Assembly: GCF_044359855.1 (NCBI RefSeq)
Contig: NZ_CP132291.1
Span: 4,154,001-4,218,000 of the forward strand
Direction: 5' to 3'
DNA length: 64,000 nt
From: Rummeliibacillus pycnus_A
GTDB lineage: Bacteria > Bacillota > Bacilli > Bacillales_A > Planococcaceae
The position numbers and the translations under genes are program-made. Below are positions 28,206-37,368 of this stretch, one piece after another; the stretch's first letter is position 1, and the number at the start of each line of letters is the position of its first letter. Below the pieces are notes generated by a model. The model saw only the letters and a list, made by a program, of their open reading frames with translations, searched no databases and was not told the origin of the DNA.

Positions 28206-28433
28206 AGATAGCTATACTAGATTTTCAACATAAACGTACATCTATTTTTTTACTTGCTTTTTCAGTGGCCTCAAATGAGATAAAGAGGGGATGTGATATG
28301 CTTCGTAAGCTATCAGGATCAATTCTGCTTACAAAATGGAGGGGAATCTACTAGAAGAAGTTGAGTGTTATTTTTTATCAAGCTACACTTAGTATGTAAA
28401 CTATAATTTTCCTCAAAAAAAGATGGATTCAGA

Positions 28434-28598
28434 TTAAAGAATCTGTCCATCTACAATGATTTGACCCGTTGTATGGTCGTATTCAACTTCACACATCGCC
28501 CCAAGTTGAATACCTTCTGGTAATTCTCTTGTTTCAACGACATGTGATTCATTGATAATCGCTAAGTATTGTCCATTTACTAATACTACTTTTGTCAT
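28434..28598 (-). CDS. Small 54-residue protein, hypothetical
   Basis: ATG 28598 follows a good AAAGGAGGTATATATAC ribosome binding site. The product (MTKVVLVNGQYLAIINES... ending in IIVDGQIL) is acidic, apparently a small beta-rich domain, with one cysteine. No family recognised. The excellent ribosome binding site and clean frame argue for a real gene despite its size. It lies between a repeat element and the spore-protein genes, on the same strand as the latter. Confidence 0.65.
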   Translation of the reverse strand: MTKVVLVNGQYLAIINESHVVETRELPEGIQLGAMCEVEYDHTTGQIIVDGQIL

Positions 28599-28846
28599 GT
28601 ATATATACCTCCTTTGAATTTGAAAAGTATTTAATCCTCAACTAATGTACAAACTTTGTGATGAAGATTCCTTAATAATATAGTAACAAAAATAATCGGA
28701 AAATGCAAAATATTCAGATTATTAAAATGATATATTTTGTATGATGGAATAGGGATAAGGTTGTTTGTATTTATGAATAAAACAGTTCAATTCACGAAAT
28801 AGAGTCAAATCTTCAACCAACATAAAACTGTAAGAAACACAGTGAA

Positions 28847-28876
28847 GAAAATCCCACTGGAACACTCCAATGGGAT
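28847..28876 (-). terminator. Terminator after sspH (minus strand)
   Basis: Read on the minus strand, ATCCCATTGGA pairs with TCCAGTGGGAT around a four-base loop and is followed by TTTTC. Confidence 0.75.
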
Positions 28877-28883
28877 CAGCAAT

Positions 28884-29072
28884 TTACTGCAGCAAATATT
28901 CTTCTTTCAACTCCGAAATATCCACTTCAGAACGTTCTTCTAATGAATGTCTTAAATGGACGGTTGCAGTTCTTTCATTGAGTAACTTATCGATCCATAT
29001 AGAAACGCCGTTATAGCTCACTTCATATTCTTTAGGTGAGGCAACAATTTCTTGTGCACGTTGATATTCCAA
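28884..29072 (-). CDS. sspH: Small acid-soluble spore protein, H-type
   Basis: 62 residues matching the SspH pattern: RAQEIVASPKEYEVSYNGVSIWIDKL, then ERTATVHLR and a hydrophobic acidic tail. SspH proteins are minor SASPs made in the forespore under sigma-G. The start is TTG 29072, seven bases after AGGAGG, a site that overlaps the stop of the upstream small gene. The gene marks the organism as a spore former. It shares an operon with the 55-residue protein just upstream. Confidence 0.88.
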   Translation of the reverse strand: MEYQRAQEIVASPKEYEVSYNGVSIWIDKLLNERTATVHLRHSLEERSEVDISELKEEYLLQ

Positions 29073-29083
29073 ATGAAGACCTC

Positions 29084-29251
29084 CTATTTTTGCTTATTCT
29101 TTTGTTTATTTTTAGCAACCAAGCTTTCTAGCTCAAGTAACTCCTGAGCGGTCTCTTCTTTTGCAGCTTGTGGCGCTATTTTTTCGTTTTTCGGAGTTTG
29201 GGGTAATGATCTTTTGTTCTTGCTTTTGCCTTGTTTATTATCTCTTCCCAT
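29084..29251 (-). CDS. Small basic protein, possibly YfhD-like spore protein
   Basis: 55 residues, very lysine/asparagine-rich, starting MGRDNKQGKSKNKRSLPQTP. This opening resembles YfhD-type small proteins of Bacillus (MGR..., then LPQ.PK), but the body is shorter and the match is only suggestive. ATG 29251 has a GGAGA ribosome binding site. It lies immediately upstream of sspH with coupled spacing and a sigma-G-like promoter, so expression in the forespore is likely. Confidence 0.6.
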   Translation of the reverse strand: MGRDNKQGKSKNKRSLPQTPKNEKIAPQAAKEETAQELLELESLVAKNKQKNKQK

Positions 29252-29284
29252 ATGTTAAATTCTCCTTTCAATTTGGATCATTCT

Positions 29285-29313
29285 TAATATGGCTTGGAAA
29301 AGCTTTTTTATCA
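29285..29313 (-). promoter_or_regulatory. Sigma-G-like forespore promoter
   Basis: On the minus strand TGATAA (29308-29313), a 16-base spacer and CATATTA (29285-29291) resemble the sigma-G consensus (-10 CATNNTA). It lies about 34 bases upstream of the small basic protein/sspH operon. Confidence 0.45.
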
Positions 29314-29320
29314 CAAAAAA

Positions 29321-29352
29321 ATACACAGCATAGAGTTTTGAATGCTGTGTAT
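29321..29352 (-). terminator. Terminator after the CpdB-type gene
   Basis: ATACACAGCAT pairs with ATGCTGTGTAT around a 10-base loop, with A/T runs on both sides. It lies 66 bases past the stop of the minus-strand nucleotidase gene. Confidence 0.8.
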
Positions 29353-29418
29353 TTATTTAGTTGTCTGAGAAATTAAGTAATGTATTTAAGTGTATTCAGA
29401 TAACAACTGCATCTTTAA

Positions 29419-31428
29419 TTAACGATGAAGGTTAATGTTAAAGATTCCAAAGCCTCTTAAATCTGTTTTACCTGTATAAGAGAATGGACTTTCTTTCATG
29501 ATATATTGTTCAGCTTTTGGTGAAGTCGTAAAGGTTACATTCACGTTTTGTGAGATTGGTGCAATAGACCAATTGCCATCAGCAGTTGGTGTAATTTCTT
29601 TCTTTTCAGAAATATAATCCATTAAAATTTGACGGTTCTCATCAGCTGAATCAACTACTAACTGACTTCCTTTAATTCCAGGGAAGTTTCCGCCACCATT
29701 TGCACGGTAATTATTTGTTACGACTATAAATTCTTGATCAGGATCAATTGGCTTACCGTTATATTTTAGATTTACTACACGATTTGAAGTTGGGTTTACT
29801 AGTTTACCATCTGTTCCATATTTAGCTGGCTTTGTAACATCAATTTGGTATTCAACACCATCAATTATATCGAAATTATATACTGGGAAAGCAGAATTGA
29901 TTAAAGCCTGCTCCGTTGTTTTTGTAGGATCAATCGTGTTAAATTGACCTGCTGACATTTCAATCCATTCTTTTACGACTGAGCCTTTCACTTTTACCGC
30001 TTTTAACGTGTTGTCATATAGGTATAAATCACCTGCACTGCGGATTGTTAAATCACCTTTTTTAATTTCTGTGTATTCATCCACGCCATTACGTCCAGCT
30101 TTAAACGGTGCTCCTACTGAAAGAATTGGTAGGTTTTTGAATTCAGGCTTGTTTAGGGCGATATATTTTTCTACATACCATTTTTGTGCATTTGTCACGA
30201 CTTGAACGGATGGATCATCTTGTACAAGTGCAAAATAGCTATAGATATCATCAGTTGTTTTACCGATTGGTGTATTGACATATTTTAATGTAGCTTCGTG
30301 ATTAGCTTTAACGGCATTTGCAACAGTTTCGTCAGCTGTTACATTTTCGATTGCTCTTGTTGAAGATTGAGAATTAGATACCTTCCATTTGCCTTTTTCT
30401 TTTTTCAAAGTTAAATCAATAATGCCTAAATTACCACCGCCGTAGCCAGCTTGAACAGCAGGAACGCCGTTGATTGTTCCTTTATCATTATTAACTCCAG
30501 GTAATAGTTGTCCATTCGAATCTTTGAATAATGCGTCTAAACTCGCAATGTCTTTAGCAGGGAATACTTTATGTGTATGTGAAAAAGTAATTGCATCAAT
30601 TCCAGAAACTTTGCTCAAAGCATAGATTGTATCTTCTGTATTGTCTAAATTTCCATTGAAACCGGAGTGAGCTAATGCAATGACTACATCTGCACCTTTC
30701 TTCTTCATAGCAGGAACATATTTTTTGGCTGTTTCTACGATATTTTTGGTAATAACTTTACCATCTAGATTTGCTTTGTCCCATTCGTTGATTTGAGGGG
30801 GAACAAAACCGATGTATCCGACTTTAATCGTGGTTGTTTTACCAGATTCATCTTTTACTTTTTTATTGACAATTTTGTACGGAGTGTACTTGTTTTTATC
30901 GTTTTGTGGATTGTTGTCGTGATCATCCACATATACGTTTGCATTCACAAAAGGAAACTTCGCATCATCGTATACTTCATCTAAATAATCTAATCCATAG
31001 TTAAATTCATGATTTCCAAGTGTCGCCATGTCATACTTCATGATATTCATAGCTTTAATGGCTGGATGAACTTCTCCATCCTTTAACGGATTAATTTTCG
31101 CTTCATAAGTACCGAAAGGAGTCCCTTGAATCAAGTCACCGTTGTCTACTAATACTGAATTTTTCACTTCAGATCGCGCTGATTTTACAAGCGTTGCTGT
31201 TTTAGCTAAACCCAATTTAGGTGCTACGCTATTTTTGTAATAATCAAAGTCTAGTAGATTAGTGTGCACATCTGTTGTTTCCATAATACGAAGTTTAACT
31301 TGTGATTGAACCTTGGTTTTTGAAGGTTTTGAAGCATGTGCATCATTTGATGTAACGGCTGCTAACAACATGCTAACTGCAAGTGTACTTGATAAAATTT
31401 TAAAAGCTGCTGACTTATTGCCTTTCAT
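29419..31428 (-). CDS. cpdB: Secreted 2',3'-cyclic-nucleotide phosphodiesterase/3'-nucleotidase
   Basis: 669 residues from ATG 31428, behind GGGTGGAAG; the longer TTG frame has a poorer site. A signal peptide (about 1-33, hydrophobic LAVSMLLAAV, cleavage near AHA) directs export. The calcineurin-like metallophosphatase domain has METTDVHTN, DNGDLIQGTP, LGNHEFNYG and a distal SHTHKVFP; the 5'-nucleotidase C-terminal domain follows, with NNYRANGGGNFPG. It is the CpdB/YfkN type that degrades external cyclic and 3' nucleotides to nucleosides and phosphate. No LPxTG motif is seen in the C-terminus, so it is probably released or wall-trapped. Confidence 0.9.
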   Translation of the reverse strand: MKGNKSAAFKILSSTLAVSMLLAAVTSNDAHASKPSKTKVQSQVKLRIMETTDVHTNLLDFDYYKNSVAPKLGLAKTATLVKSARSEVKNSVLVDNGDLIQGTPFGTYEAKINPLKDGEVHPAIKAMNIMKYDMATLGNHEFNYGLDYLDEVYDDAKFPFVNANVYVDDHDNNPQNDKNKYTPYKIVNKKVKDESGKTTTIKVGYIGFVPPQINEWDKANLDGKVITKNIVETAKKYVPAMKKKGADVVIALAHSGFNGNLDNTEDTIYALSKVSGIDAITFSHTHKVFPAKDIASLDALFKDSNGQLLPGVNNDKGTINGVPAVQAGYGGGNLGIIDLTLKKEKGKWKVSNSQSSTRAIENVTADETVANAVKANHEATLKYVNTPIGKTTDDIYSYFALVQDDPSVQVVTNAQKWYVEKYIALNKPEFKNLPILSVGAPFKAGRNGVDEYTEIKKGDLTIRSAGDLYLYDNTLKAVKVKGSVVKEWIEMSAGQFNTIDPTKTTEQALINSAFPVYNFDIIDGVEYQIDVTKPAKYGTDGKLVNPTSNRVVNLKYNGKPIDPDQEFIVVTNNYRANGGGNFPGIKGSQLVVDSADENRQILMDYISEKKEITPTADGNWSIAPISQNVNVTFTTSPKAEQYIMKESPFSYTGKTDLRGFGIFNINLHR

Positions 31429-31452
31429 TTCTTCCACCCATCCTTTTGCCAA

Positions 31453-31935
31453 TTTTGAGACTAATTAACTCAAAATAGAATATAGCATATTTAATATTAA
31501 TGTGGTGTTAAAAATTAATTTAATAGTTAATTTTTACCTTGTTTTCGTCCTAATTAGACAAAAACAGGGTCGTTACTCTTGTTTCTTATGGTGCGGAAAC
31601 AACGGTAATTTAGAACTAATAAAATTGTTTGTATTTGGTTATTGAATGAGTCGATTTCATAAATGCTTTTTTAGTAAAAAAATATGAATATTTTCTAATT
31701 AAACAACTCAATAATTCGGGATAATATATCATTTTAAGTATTTACTTAGTATGCCGTTCCATACGGCGCTTTCGGCGGGCGAGATTTGAGGCTCCAAATA
31801 TTGAAAAGATTTATGAAATTGATTCAATTGAAAATAAAAAACCTCCGAATGGTTAAAATACATTGTGAGGAATATGGAAGAGGAATTGAAAATCCTTTTC
31901 TACATTTTTCATGAAAATCAATGAGGAGGATCGCT
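31453..31935. other. Intergenic region with a repeat remnant
   Basis: About 480 bases between divergent genes. It holds the promoter area of the nucleotidase gene and, at about 31748-31792, a short GC-rich fragment (CGGCGCTTTCGGCGGGCGAG) resembling a truncated end of the dispersed repeats seen elsewhere in the window. The AGGAGG of the next gene is at 31923-31928. No further gene seen. Confidence 0.45.
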
Positions 31936-32148
31936 ATGCCAAATGTAAAGGTAAACTGTACTGTATCAGATTGTTTTTTCCATAAGGAAGATAATATCTG
32001 TGGGGCTGAAAAAATTGAAGTAGAGATGGATTACAGCTCCCCAAAAATGAATACAGAGTTTGCTTCAGATTTTGACTTCCACGCTATTTCTAAAGAAGCT
32101 AATCATTCTGCAGATACTTGTTGTAAAACGTTTAAACCAAAAAAATAA
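31936..32148 (+). CDS. DUF1540 cysteine-rich small protein
   Basis: 70 residues from ATG 31936, eight bases after AGGAGG. It has the DUF1540 cysteine pattern: VNCTVSDCFFHKEDNICGAEKIEVE, then a C-terminal DTCCKTF. The spacing suggests a small metal-binding fold, possibly zinc. Many sporulating Firmicutes carry such proteins, with unknown role. A degenerate second copy with its downstream flank lies on the far side of the cold-shock gene (32895-33081). Confidence 0.85.
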   Translation: MPNVKVNCTVSDCFFHKEDNICGAEKIEVEMDYSSPKMNTEFASDFDFHAISKEANHSADTCCKTFKPKK

Positions 32149-32225
32149 CAAGTTTTATAATTTGGATAGCATTGAGTGGAGTCAAAGGTACTGATATTGG
32201 CAGCTTTACAAAACATTGAGAAGGT

Positions 32226-32261
32226 AGGGACTAAAAAGGCTATTCTTTTTAGTCCCTTTTT
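32226..32261 (+). terminator. Terminator after the DUF1540 gene
   Basis: AGGGACTAAAAAG pairs perfectly with CTTTTTAGTCCCT around a six-base loop and is followed by four T residues. Confidence 0.9.
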
Positions 32262-32437
32262 GATGAGGTCTATTATTCAATTAAAATTGGGATAAAAGAT
32301 ATTTAGAGCAGCTTTGATTGGCACTCAGGTATGCAAAAAATGATCATCAATAGATATGTGCGTTCATACTTAGAGAGAAGAAAGAGTAGCCTTATTAAAA
32401 AAGATTTTATATTTGGCAAAAAAAATTCATTTTATAG

Positions 32438-32466
32438 TTGACTCATGGTAATATCTGCTATACAAT
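32438..32466 (+). promoter_or_regulatory. Sigma-A promoter of the cold-shock gene with long 5' UTR
   Basis: TTGACT (32438-32443), a 17-base spacer and TACAAT (32461-32466). The predicted transcript would have a leader of about 137 bases before the csp start, as is usual for cold-shock genes whose leader controls translation. A GATCG inverted repeat and a T-run in the leader are compatible with this. Confidence 0.7.
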
Positions 32467-32609
32467 GAATGTAATAATTAATTCGGCTAATCGGAAACAA
32501 AGCATTCACCTGTTAAAAGTGATCGTATTTGTATCGATCGCATTTAATAGGCGTTTTTTTTATCTATTGGAAGATAAATTATTAATAAACAATAATGGAG
32601 GTCATTTAA

Positions 32610-32810
32610 ATGACACAAGGTACAGTAAAATGGTTTAACGCAGAAAAAGGTTTCGGTTTCATCGAAGTTGAAGGCGGAAACGACGTATTCGTACACTTCT
32701 CAGCTATCCAAGGTGAAGGTTTCAAATCACTTGAAGAAGGTCAAAAAGTTGAATTTGGCGTAGAAGAAGGCAACCGCGGACCACAAGCTACTAACGTAAC
32801 TAAACTTTAA
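32610..32810 (+). CDS. Cold-shock protein (CspA/CspB family)
   Basis: 66 residues, a single cold-shock domain: MTQGTVKWFNAEKGFGFIEV carries RNP1 (KGFGFIEV) and VFVHFSAI carries RNP2. It is a single-stranded nucleic acid chaperone that melts mRNA structure, especially in the cold. The near-optimal codon use differs from the neighbours and indicates high expression. GGAGG lies just before ATG 32610. Paralogue naming (cspB, C or D) is not possible from this alone. Confidence 0.95.
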   Translation: MTQGTVKWFNAEKGFGFIEVEGGNDVFVHFSAIQGEGFKSLEEGQKVEFGVEEGNRGPQATNVTKL

Positions 32811-32840
32811 TTCTTACGAAAACGTTTATTCGTTAAGTAC

Positions 32841-32869
32841 AAAAGGCATCCTTATAGGGTGCCTTTTTT
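32841..32869 (+). terminator. Terminator after the cold-shock gene
   Basis: AAAAGGCATCC pairs with GGGTGCCTTTT (one G-T pair) around a five-base loop, ending in a T run. Confidence 0.9.
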
Positions 32870-32894
32870 GTTTGCTAATAAATAGAGGATAATC

Positions 32895-33042
32895 GGGGAA
32901 TTGAAGTAGAGTGGGTTATCAACTCAAAAGCATAGTACAAAGTTTGTTTCAGAATATGACATGACGTATATGCTATTTCAGAGCAAGCAAGTCAATCTGA
33001 GGATACTTGATGTAAAATTTTTAAACCTAAAAGTAAAAAAGT
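32895..33042 (+). pseudogene. Degenerate duplicate of the DUF1540 gene
   Basis: The stretch aligns with the 3' two thirds of the DUF1540 gene, beginning at GAATTGAAGTAGAG, and continues past its stop: GAGTAGAGTCAAGGGTACTG at 33062-33081 matches GAGTGGAGTCAAAGGTACTG downstream of the intact gene. Indels and stops destroy the frame. The arrangement is therefore DUF1540, csp, broken DUF1540, the trace of an old duplication. Confidence 0.75.
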
Positions 33043-33190
33043 GTATTGCACTAATTAGTTTTGAGTAGAGTCAAGGGTACTGCGTTTGCGATGAAAAAAT
33101 AGTAGAACCTAGAATAGGTAGATTTAATTCGGATGAAAGTGCCAAAGTTTTACGACTACAACTACTAATATTTCTTTAGCTTTTTAACTG

Positions 33191-33222
33191 ACCGTTGATG
33201 GATAAGTATCAACGGTTTTTTT
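33191..33222 (+). terminator. Terminator-like hairpin after the DUF1540 remnant
   Basis: ACCGTTGAT pairs with ATCAACGGT around an eight-base loop and is followed by a T run. The remaining region up to 33447 is AT-rich, with no gene. Confidence 0.85.
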
Positions 33223-33447
33223 ATTATGTAAAACTAAGTGTCGTTTAGTGGCTAATTAATGACTAAAACGTGAAAAAAATAAGTAATTCAAGAAAATGAT
33301 TATATTATTTATATAATATTGTATTATTTATAGGTATAATGTATTTGTTAAAGTTGATTTTTACGGAATAAATAGCTATATTCAATTAATAAATTGTAAT
33401 TAATTGGCATTTCTATTTTGTGAAGTTGAAGGAGATAAAGAGATAAT

Positions 33448-35589
33448 ATGGACATTCTTGATTTTTTTAAAAAATACCGATGGGAACTAGTGTGTATACT
33501 TATTCTTCTTTCGCTAGTCCTAATATATAATAATCATTTCTATAGTATCTTTGGAGAAAAAAATTATGTGGGTATTCATTTGATGATGGAAATACTCATT
33601 ATTGTTGCGTCTTTTTCTATTGCTATTCAGGCATGGTTGATTGTTCCTTATGTTTTATCGAATAGACGATTGTATATTGGAGCACTTTTTCTCGCATTAG
33701 GACTAATAGAAATGATTCATACGCTGTCCTATAAAGGCATGCCATTTTTTATAGAAAACAGTTCACCATATTCAGCTACTTGGTTCTATATCATTGGCCG
33801 TTTAACATTACCTATTGGTTTATTGATCATATACATATTGAAGCCCAAAAAGGTTAGGCCTGCCCAGCGTCGGATTACATATGGTTTTGCATTTTTATAC
33901 GCAGCAATTTGGATGATATTGGTTTTCAACACAAACAATTTACTTCCACCACTATTCATCGATGGTGTGGGTCCAACCTTATTAAAGAAGTCCCTTCAAT
34001 TTCTATCTCTTCTATTGCAAATTACATTGATTGTGTATTTGTGGAAAAATAGAAATTCAAGTCTAATTGAAAAAACAATGATTATAATAGGGTCAATCTT
34101 TATGATTCTTGGTGATGTGATGTTTACTTCGTATTTTAAAGTAAACGATATTCGAAATTTTATCGGACATGTACTTCAATTAGTGAGCTATCACTATTTC
34201 TTAAAGGCACTATATTATTCATCAGTGGAAGAGCCTTTTAAGTTGTTAATAGAGACGAAAGCTAAATTGGAAAGTTCTAAAGAATCTCTTCACTATACAG
34301 CTTTTCATGATGAATTGACAGGATTACCAAATTCAAGGCTCTTAAATGAACTACTGACGACAGAGCTTCAGAAGAAAGATACAAAAACAGCTATTCTGAT
34401 GATAAAGATAGATCGACTTAAGGTCATCTATGAATCGCTTGGTACAACATTTACAGATACAATAATACAAGAAGTCTCACATCGCTTACGTAAATCACTT
34501 CCAACTGAAATATTTATCAGTAGAATAAGTGGTGGTGAATTTACAATCATCCTTCAAGAGGTAAAAGAGCAAGAGGAAATAGTTAAAGTTTGTAATCAAA
34601 TTCATCAGGTTATGAAAGAACAATTTCAGATTCAACATTTTCAGTTAAAAGTTAATTTAAATATTGGTGTTACTATTTATCCTGATCATGGGCAAAGCAT
34701 TGAAGAGCTTTTAAAACATGCACAAATTGCCATGCGTAAAGCGCGAAAAGAAGTGAAACGTTACGTATTTTATAAACCAAAAATGGAACAACATCTTGAA
34801 GAGCGTCTGTTGCTTGAACATGATTTGCATAATGCGCTTGAAAATGGAGAACTTTTTTTGGAATATCAGCCACAGGTTGATGTAAGTACAGGGCGTATTG
34901 ACTTTGTAGAGGCTTTGCTGCGATGGAAACATCCAAAAAAAGGGATGATTTCTCCAGCTACTTTTATACCAATTGCAGAAGAAACGGGTCTTATTGTTCC
35001 AATTGGAGAATGGGTATTAGAGACGGCTTGTAGACAAACCAAAAAATGGCATGATGAAGGAATTTCAACTTTGGGCGTGGCTGTTAATCTATCCATTCGG
35101 CAATTTTTACAACATAACTTAGTAGAGATTGTAAAAGATACATTGGAAAAAACGCATTTGTCTCCGGATTATTTAGAACTTGAAATTACGGAAAGTATGA
35201 CGATGGATAAACATTATACAATTGAGACGTTGCATAATTTAAAGCAGTTAGGAGTTAAAATCGCAATCGATGACTTTGGAACTGGCTATTCTTCATTATC
35301 GTATTTAAAGGATTTTCCTATTGATTGTTTGAAAATAGATCGTGCGTTTGTAAAAAATATCCACTCAAATGATAGAGACGCTTTACTTATTTCAATGATT
35401 ATTTCTTTGGCAAAACATCTTAAATTGAAAATCGTTGCTGAAGGAGTGGAAGAAATCGATCAATTTGAATTTTTAGCTGAACTTGATTGTGATTATATTC
35501 AAGGTTACTTGTGTGGTAAACCATTATCACCAGATGAACTATTATTTAAACTTGAAGCATCACAACAGCAAAATTATAGCTATATTTGA
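33448..35589 (+). CDS. MASE3-GGDEF-EAL protein with degenerate GGDEF
   Basis: 713 residues. The membrane part (1-255) matches MASE3: HLMMEILIIVASFSIAIQAW, LIEMIHTLSYKGMPFF and WFYIIGRLTLPIG. The GGDEF domain is inactive-looking: the catalytic loop reads RISGGEF instead of RxGGDEF, and the metal site DxDxFK is KIDRLK. The EAL domain keeps EALLRWKHPKKG, ELEITES, DDFGTGYSS, KIDRAF, AEGVE and IQGYLCGKPL, so this should be a c-di-GMP phosphodiesterase whose GGDEF domain is at most regulatory. The start is ATG 33448 with GAAGGAGA upstream. The gene is monocistronic. Confidence 0.9.
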   Translation: MDILDFFKKYRWELVCILILLSLVLIYNNHFYSIFGEKNYVGIHLMMEILIIVASFSIAIQAWLIVPYVLSNRRLYIGALFLALGLIEMIHTLSYKGMPFFIENSSPYSATWFYIIGRLTLPIGLLIIYILKPKKVRPAQRRITYGFAFLYAAIWMILVFNTNNLLPPLFIDGVGPTLLKKSLQFLSLLLQITLIVYLWKNRNSSLIEKTMIIIGSIFMILGDVMFTSYFKVNDIRNFIGHVLQLVSYHYFLKALYYSSVEEPFKLLIETKAKLESSKESLHYTAFHDELTGLPNSRLLNELLTTELQKKDTKTAILMIKIDRLKVIYESLGTTFTDTIIQEVSHRLRKSLPTEIFISRISGGEFTIILQEVKEQEEIVKVCNQIHQVMKEQFQIQHFQLKVNLNIGVTIYPDHGQSIEELLKHAQIAMRKARKEVKRYVFYKPKMEQHLEERLLLEHDLHNALENGELFLEYQPQVDVSTGRIDFVEALLRWKHPKKGMISPATFIPIAEETGLIVPIGEWVLETACRQTKKWHDEGISTLGVAVNLSIRQFLQHNLVEIVKDTLEKTHLSPDYLELEITESMTMDKHYTIETLHNLKQLGVKIAIDDFGTGYSSLSYLKDFPIDCLKIDRAFVKNIHSNDRDALLISMIISLAKHLKLKIVAEGVEEIDQFEFLAELDCDYIQGYLCGKPLSPDELLFKLEASQQQNYSYI

Positions 35590-35667
35590 TATAAGAGGAG
35601 TAAATCTTACTACAATTTAATTTATATCTTGATCATGCGTGTTTATTATTCATTAAAAACGGATGAT

Positions 35668-35830
35668 CAACCGATACCCACTACGGATTGATCCTTTTCC
35701 TGCGGGCATGCGCTGAGCCGCTTCGGGGCAACAGGATGTGGCGTTCTTAGACTCTGTTCCTTAAGCGCTACCTGGAGGGACTCAGCTGCCACGCTTTTCC
35801 GGCGGGAGTCGAGCAATCCTCCGCTACAAT
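35668..35830. repeat. GC-rich dispersed repeat, type E
   Basis: A GC-rich block in AT-rich surroundings containing CGGGCATGCGCTGAGCCGC, CTTCGGGGC and GGCGGGAGTCGAGCAATCC. It has several internal inverted repeats and no coding frame. A related but shorter block is at 43860-43952. It lies downstream of the MASE3 gene and upstream of the IS element. Confidence 0.6.
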
Positions 35831-36013
35831 CAATAAACAATGAGACATAAGCATCTTGAAAGTAAGATTATAGAAGAATATTCTTCCTATTTTATCCTAA
35901 ACAACACGCTTGTATTTAATAGAAGTTAGTATTCGCAGGAAAAGTATATTAGAAAACCTCACCAGCAAAAGTAGATATGAAGTGACCCCTAAAAGTTAGA
36001 CACAATTATTTCA

Positions 36014-36823
36014 TTAGGCAGCTTGGGTAAAATGAGTTCGGTATTGCACCGGACTCATTTTTAATTTTGCCTTGATCCGTTTCGTATTATAGTAATTAAT
36101 ATATTTTTCTAATTCTATTTTAAAATGCTCTATACTTTCAAATTCCCTCATATAAAGAAATTCAGATTTCATAATTCCAAAGAAATTCTCCATGACAGAG
36201 TTATCGTAACAGTTTCCTTTACGAGACATGCTTTGGACAATCCCTTTTGATTCAAGGGTATGGCGATATTGCTTCATTTGATAATGCCAACCTTGATCCG
36301 AATGCATCAGTAGTTGATGCGCTTCAGGTAGGCGCTCTAAAGCCTTTTCTAACATCTCCGAAACAAGCGAATACGTTGGGCGAGAACCAATTGTATACGT
36401 AATGATTTCACCGTTAAATAAGTCTAAAACAGGTGATAAGTACAGCTTTTCTCCAAATAATTTAAACTCTGTAATATCCGTAACCCATTTTCCGTTTGGT
36501 GCTTCTGCTTTAAATTGGCGGTCTAAATGATTCGGTGCGATTTTACCGACTGTTCCTTTATAGGATTTATATTTTTTCATACGTACAAGGCATTTTAAAC
36601 CAAGCCCTTTCATTATGCGTTGAACTTTTTTATGATTTACTTTCTGCCCATGATTCGCTAGCTCGTCACGAATACGGCGATAGCCATAACGCCCTTCATG
36701 TTCTTCATAAATCGCCTTTATTTTCGCTTTTAAATCGGCATCTGGATCTGGTTGATTCATACGTCTTACTAAATCATAGTAAGTACTTCGTGGAATGCCA
36801 GCGAGTTTTACAAGTGCTTTCAC
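36014..36823 (-). CDS. IS3-family transposase OrfB (DDE integrase core)
   Basis: 269 codons from the nominal ATG, but the frame continues upstream and is normally reached by -1 frameshifting from OrfA, giving an OrfAB fusion. The HTH_21 domain (GYRRIRDELANHG) precedes the rve catalytic core: WVTDITEFKLFG (first Asp), LLMHSDQGWHYQ (second Asp) and GNCYDNSVMENFFGIMKSE (Glu). All three catalytic residues are present. It catalyses copy-out-paste-in transposition through a circular intermediate, as known for IS3 members. Confidence 0.93.
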   Translation of the reverse strand: MKALVKLAGIPRSTYYDLVRRMNQPDPDADLKAKIKAIYEEHEGRYGYRRIRDELANHGQKVNHKKVQRIMKGLGLKCLVRMKKYKSYKGTVGKIAPNHLDRQFKAEAPNGKWVTDITEFKLFGEKLYLSPVLDLFNGEIITYTIGSRPTYSLVSEMLEKALERLPEAHQLLMHSDQGWHYQMKQYRHTLESKGIVQSMSRKGNCYDNSVMENFFGIMKSEFLYMREFESIEHFKIELEKYINYYNTKRIKAKLKMSPVQYRTHFTQAA

Positions 36824-36849
36824 CGGATATTTATGCCTTAACTCATAGA

Positions 36850-37368
36850 CTACTTGTGCTTTGTCCTGTTTGGTGATATTTCCTTGTCTTGAACTAAGGC
36901 ATTCAACTTTTTTAAATACTCGTTTTCCATTTCAAGTTGTTTGATTCGTTCTTCAAGTGCTTCGACAGACCCTGAAGCCGGTACTTGTTTTGTTTGTTTC
37001 CATACTTCTTTTTTCATCGTTGGACGCCCCTTTTTCTTTGACTGAAGAGCATCTATACCATGTGTTTCAAGTTGTTTTTTCCAAACAGTAATAGTGGAAG
37101 GGGCAGATATATTAAAAATAGCTGCCGTTTCGTTTAAAGATGTGCCGTTTTCAGTCATAAAATTTAGTACATCTAGTTTAAACTCTTGTGTGTAAGTTGT
37201 ACATCGTTTAATAAAAGCGTCTACCCCATTATGTTCAAATTGTTTCACCCATTTAAGGATTGCTTTATTATCAGTCCCCAAAGACTTAGCAATTTCATGA
37301 GAACTTTCATTTCCACTTAAGTAACGCTCAACAGCTTGTAATTTATCTTCAGCAGTATATTTGACCAT
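36850..37368 (-). CDS. IS3-family transposase OrfA (HTH)
   Basis: 172 residues with two helix-turn-helix segments (EIAKSLGTDNKAILKWVKQF and ETAAIFNISAPSTITVWKKQ) and a leucine-zipper-like C-terminus that ends in the slippery A AAA AAG stretch. OrfA binds the terminal repeats and contributes the N-terminus of the fusion transposase. Its ATG sits after a T7 run that follows a hairpin (37384-37412) overlapping the ribosome binding site, so translation is probably weak. Confidence 0.92.
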   Translation of the reverse strand: MVKYTAEDKLQAVERYLSGNESSHEIAKSLGTDNKAILKWVKQFEHNGVDAFIKRCTTYTQEFKLDVLNFMTENGTSLNETAAIFNISAPSTITVWKKQLETHGIDALQSKKKGRPTMKKEVWKQTKQVPASGSVEALEERIKQLEMENEYLKKLNALVQDKEISPNRTKHK

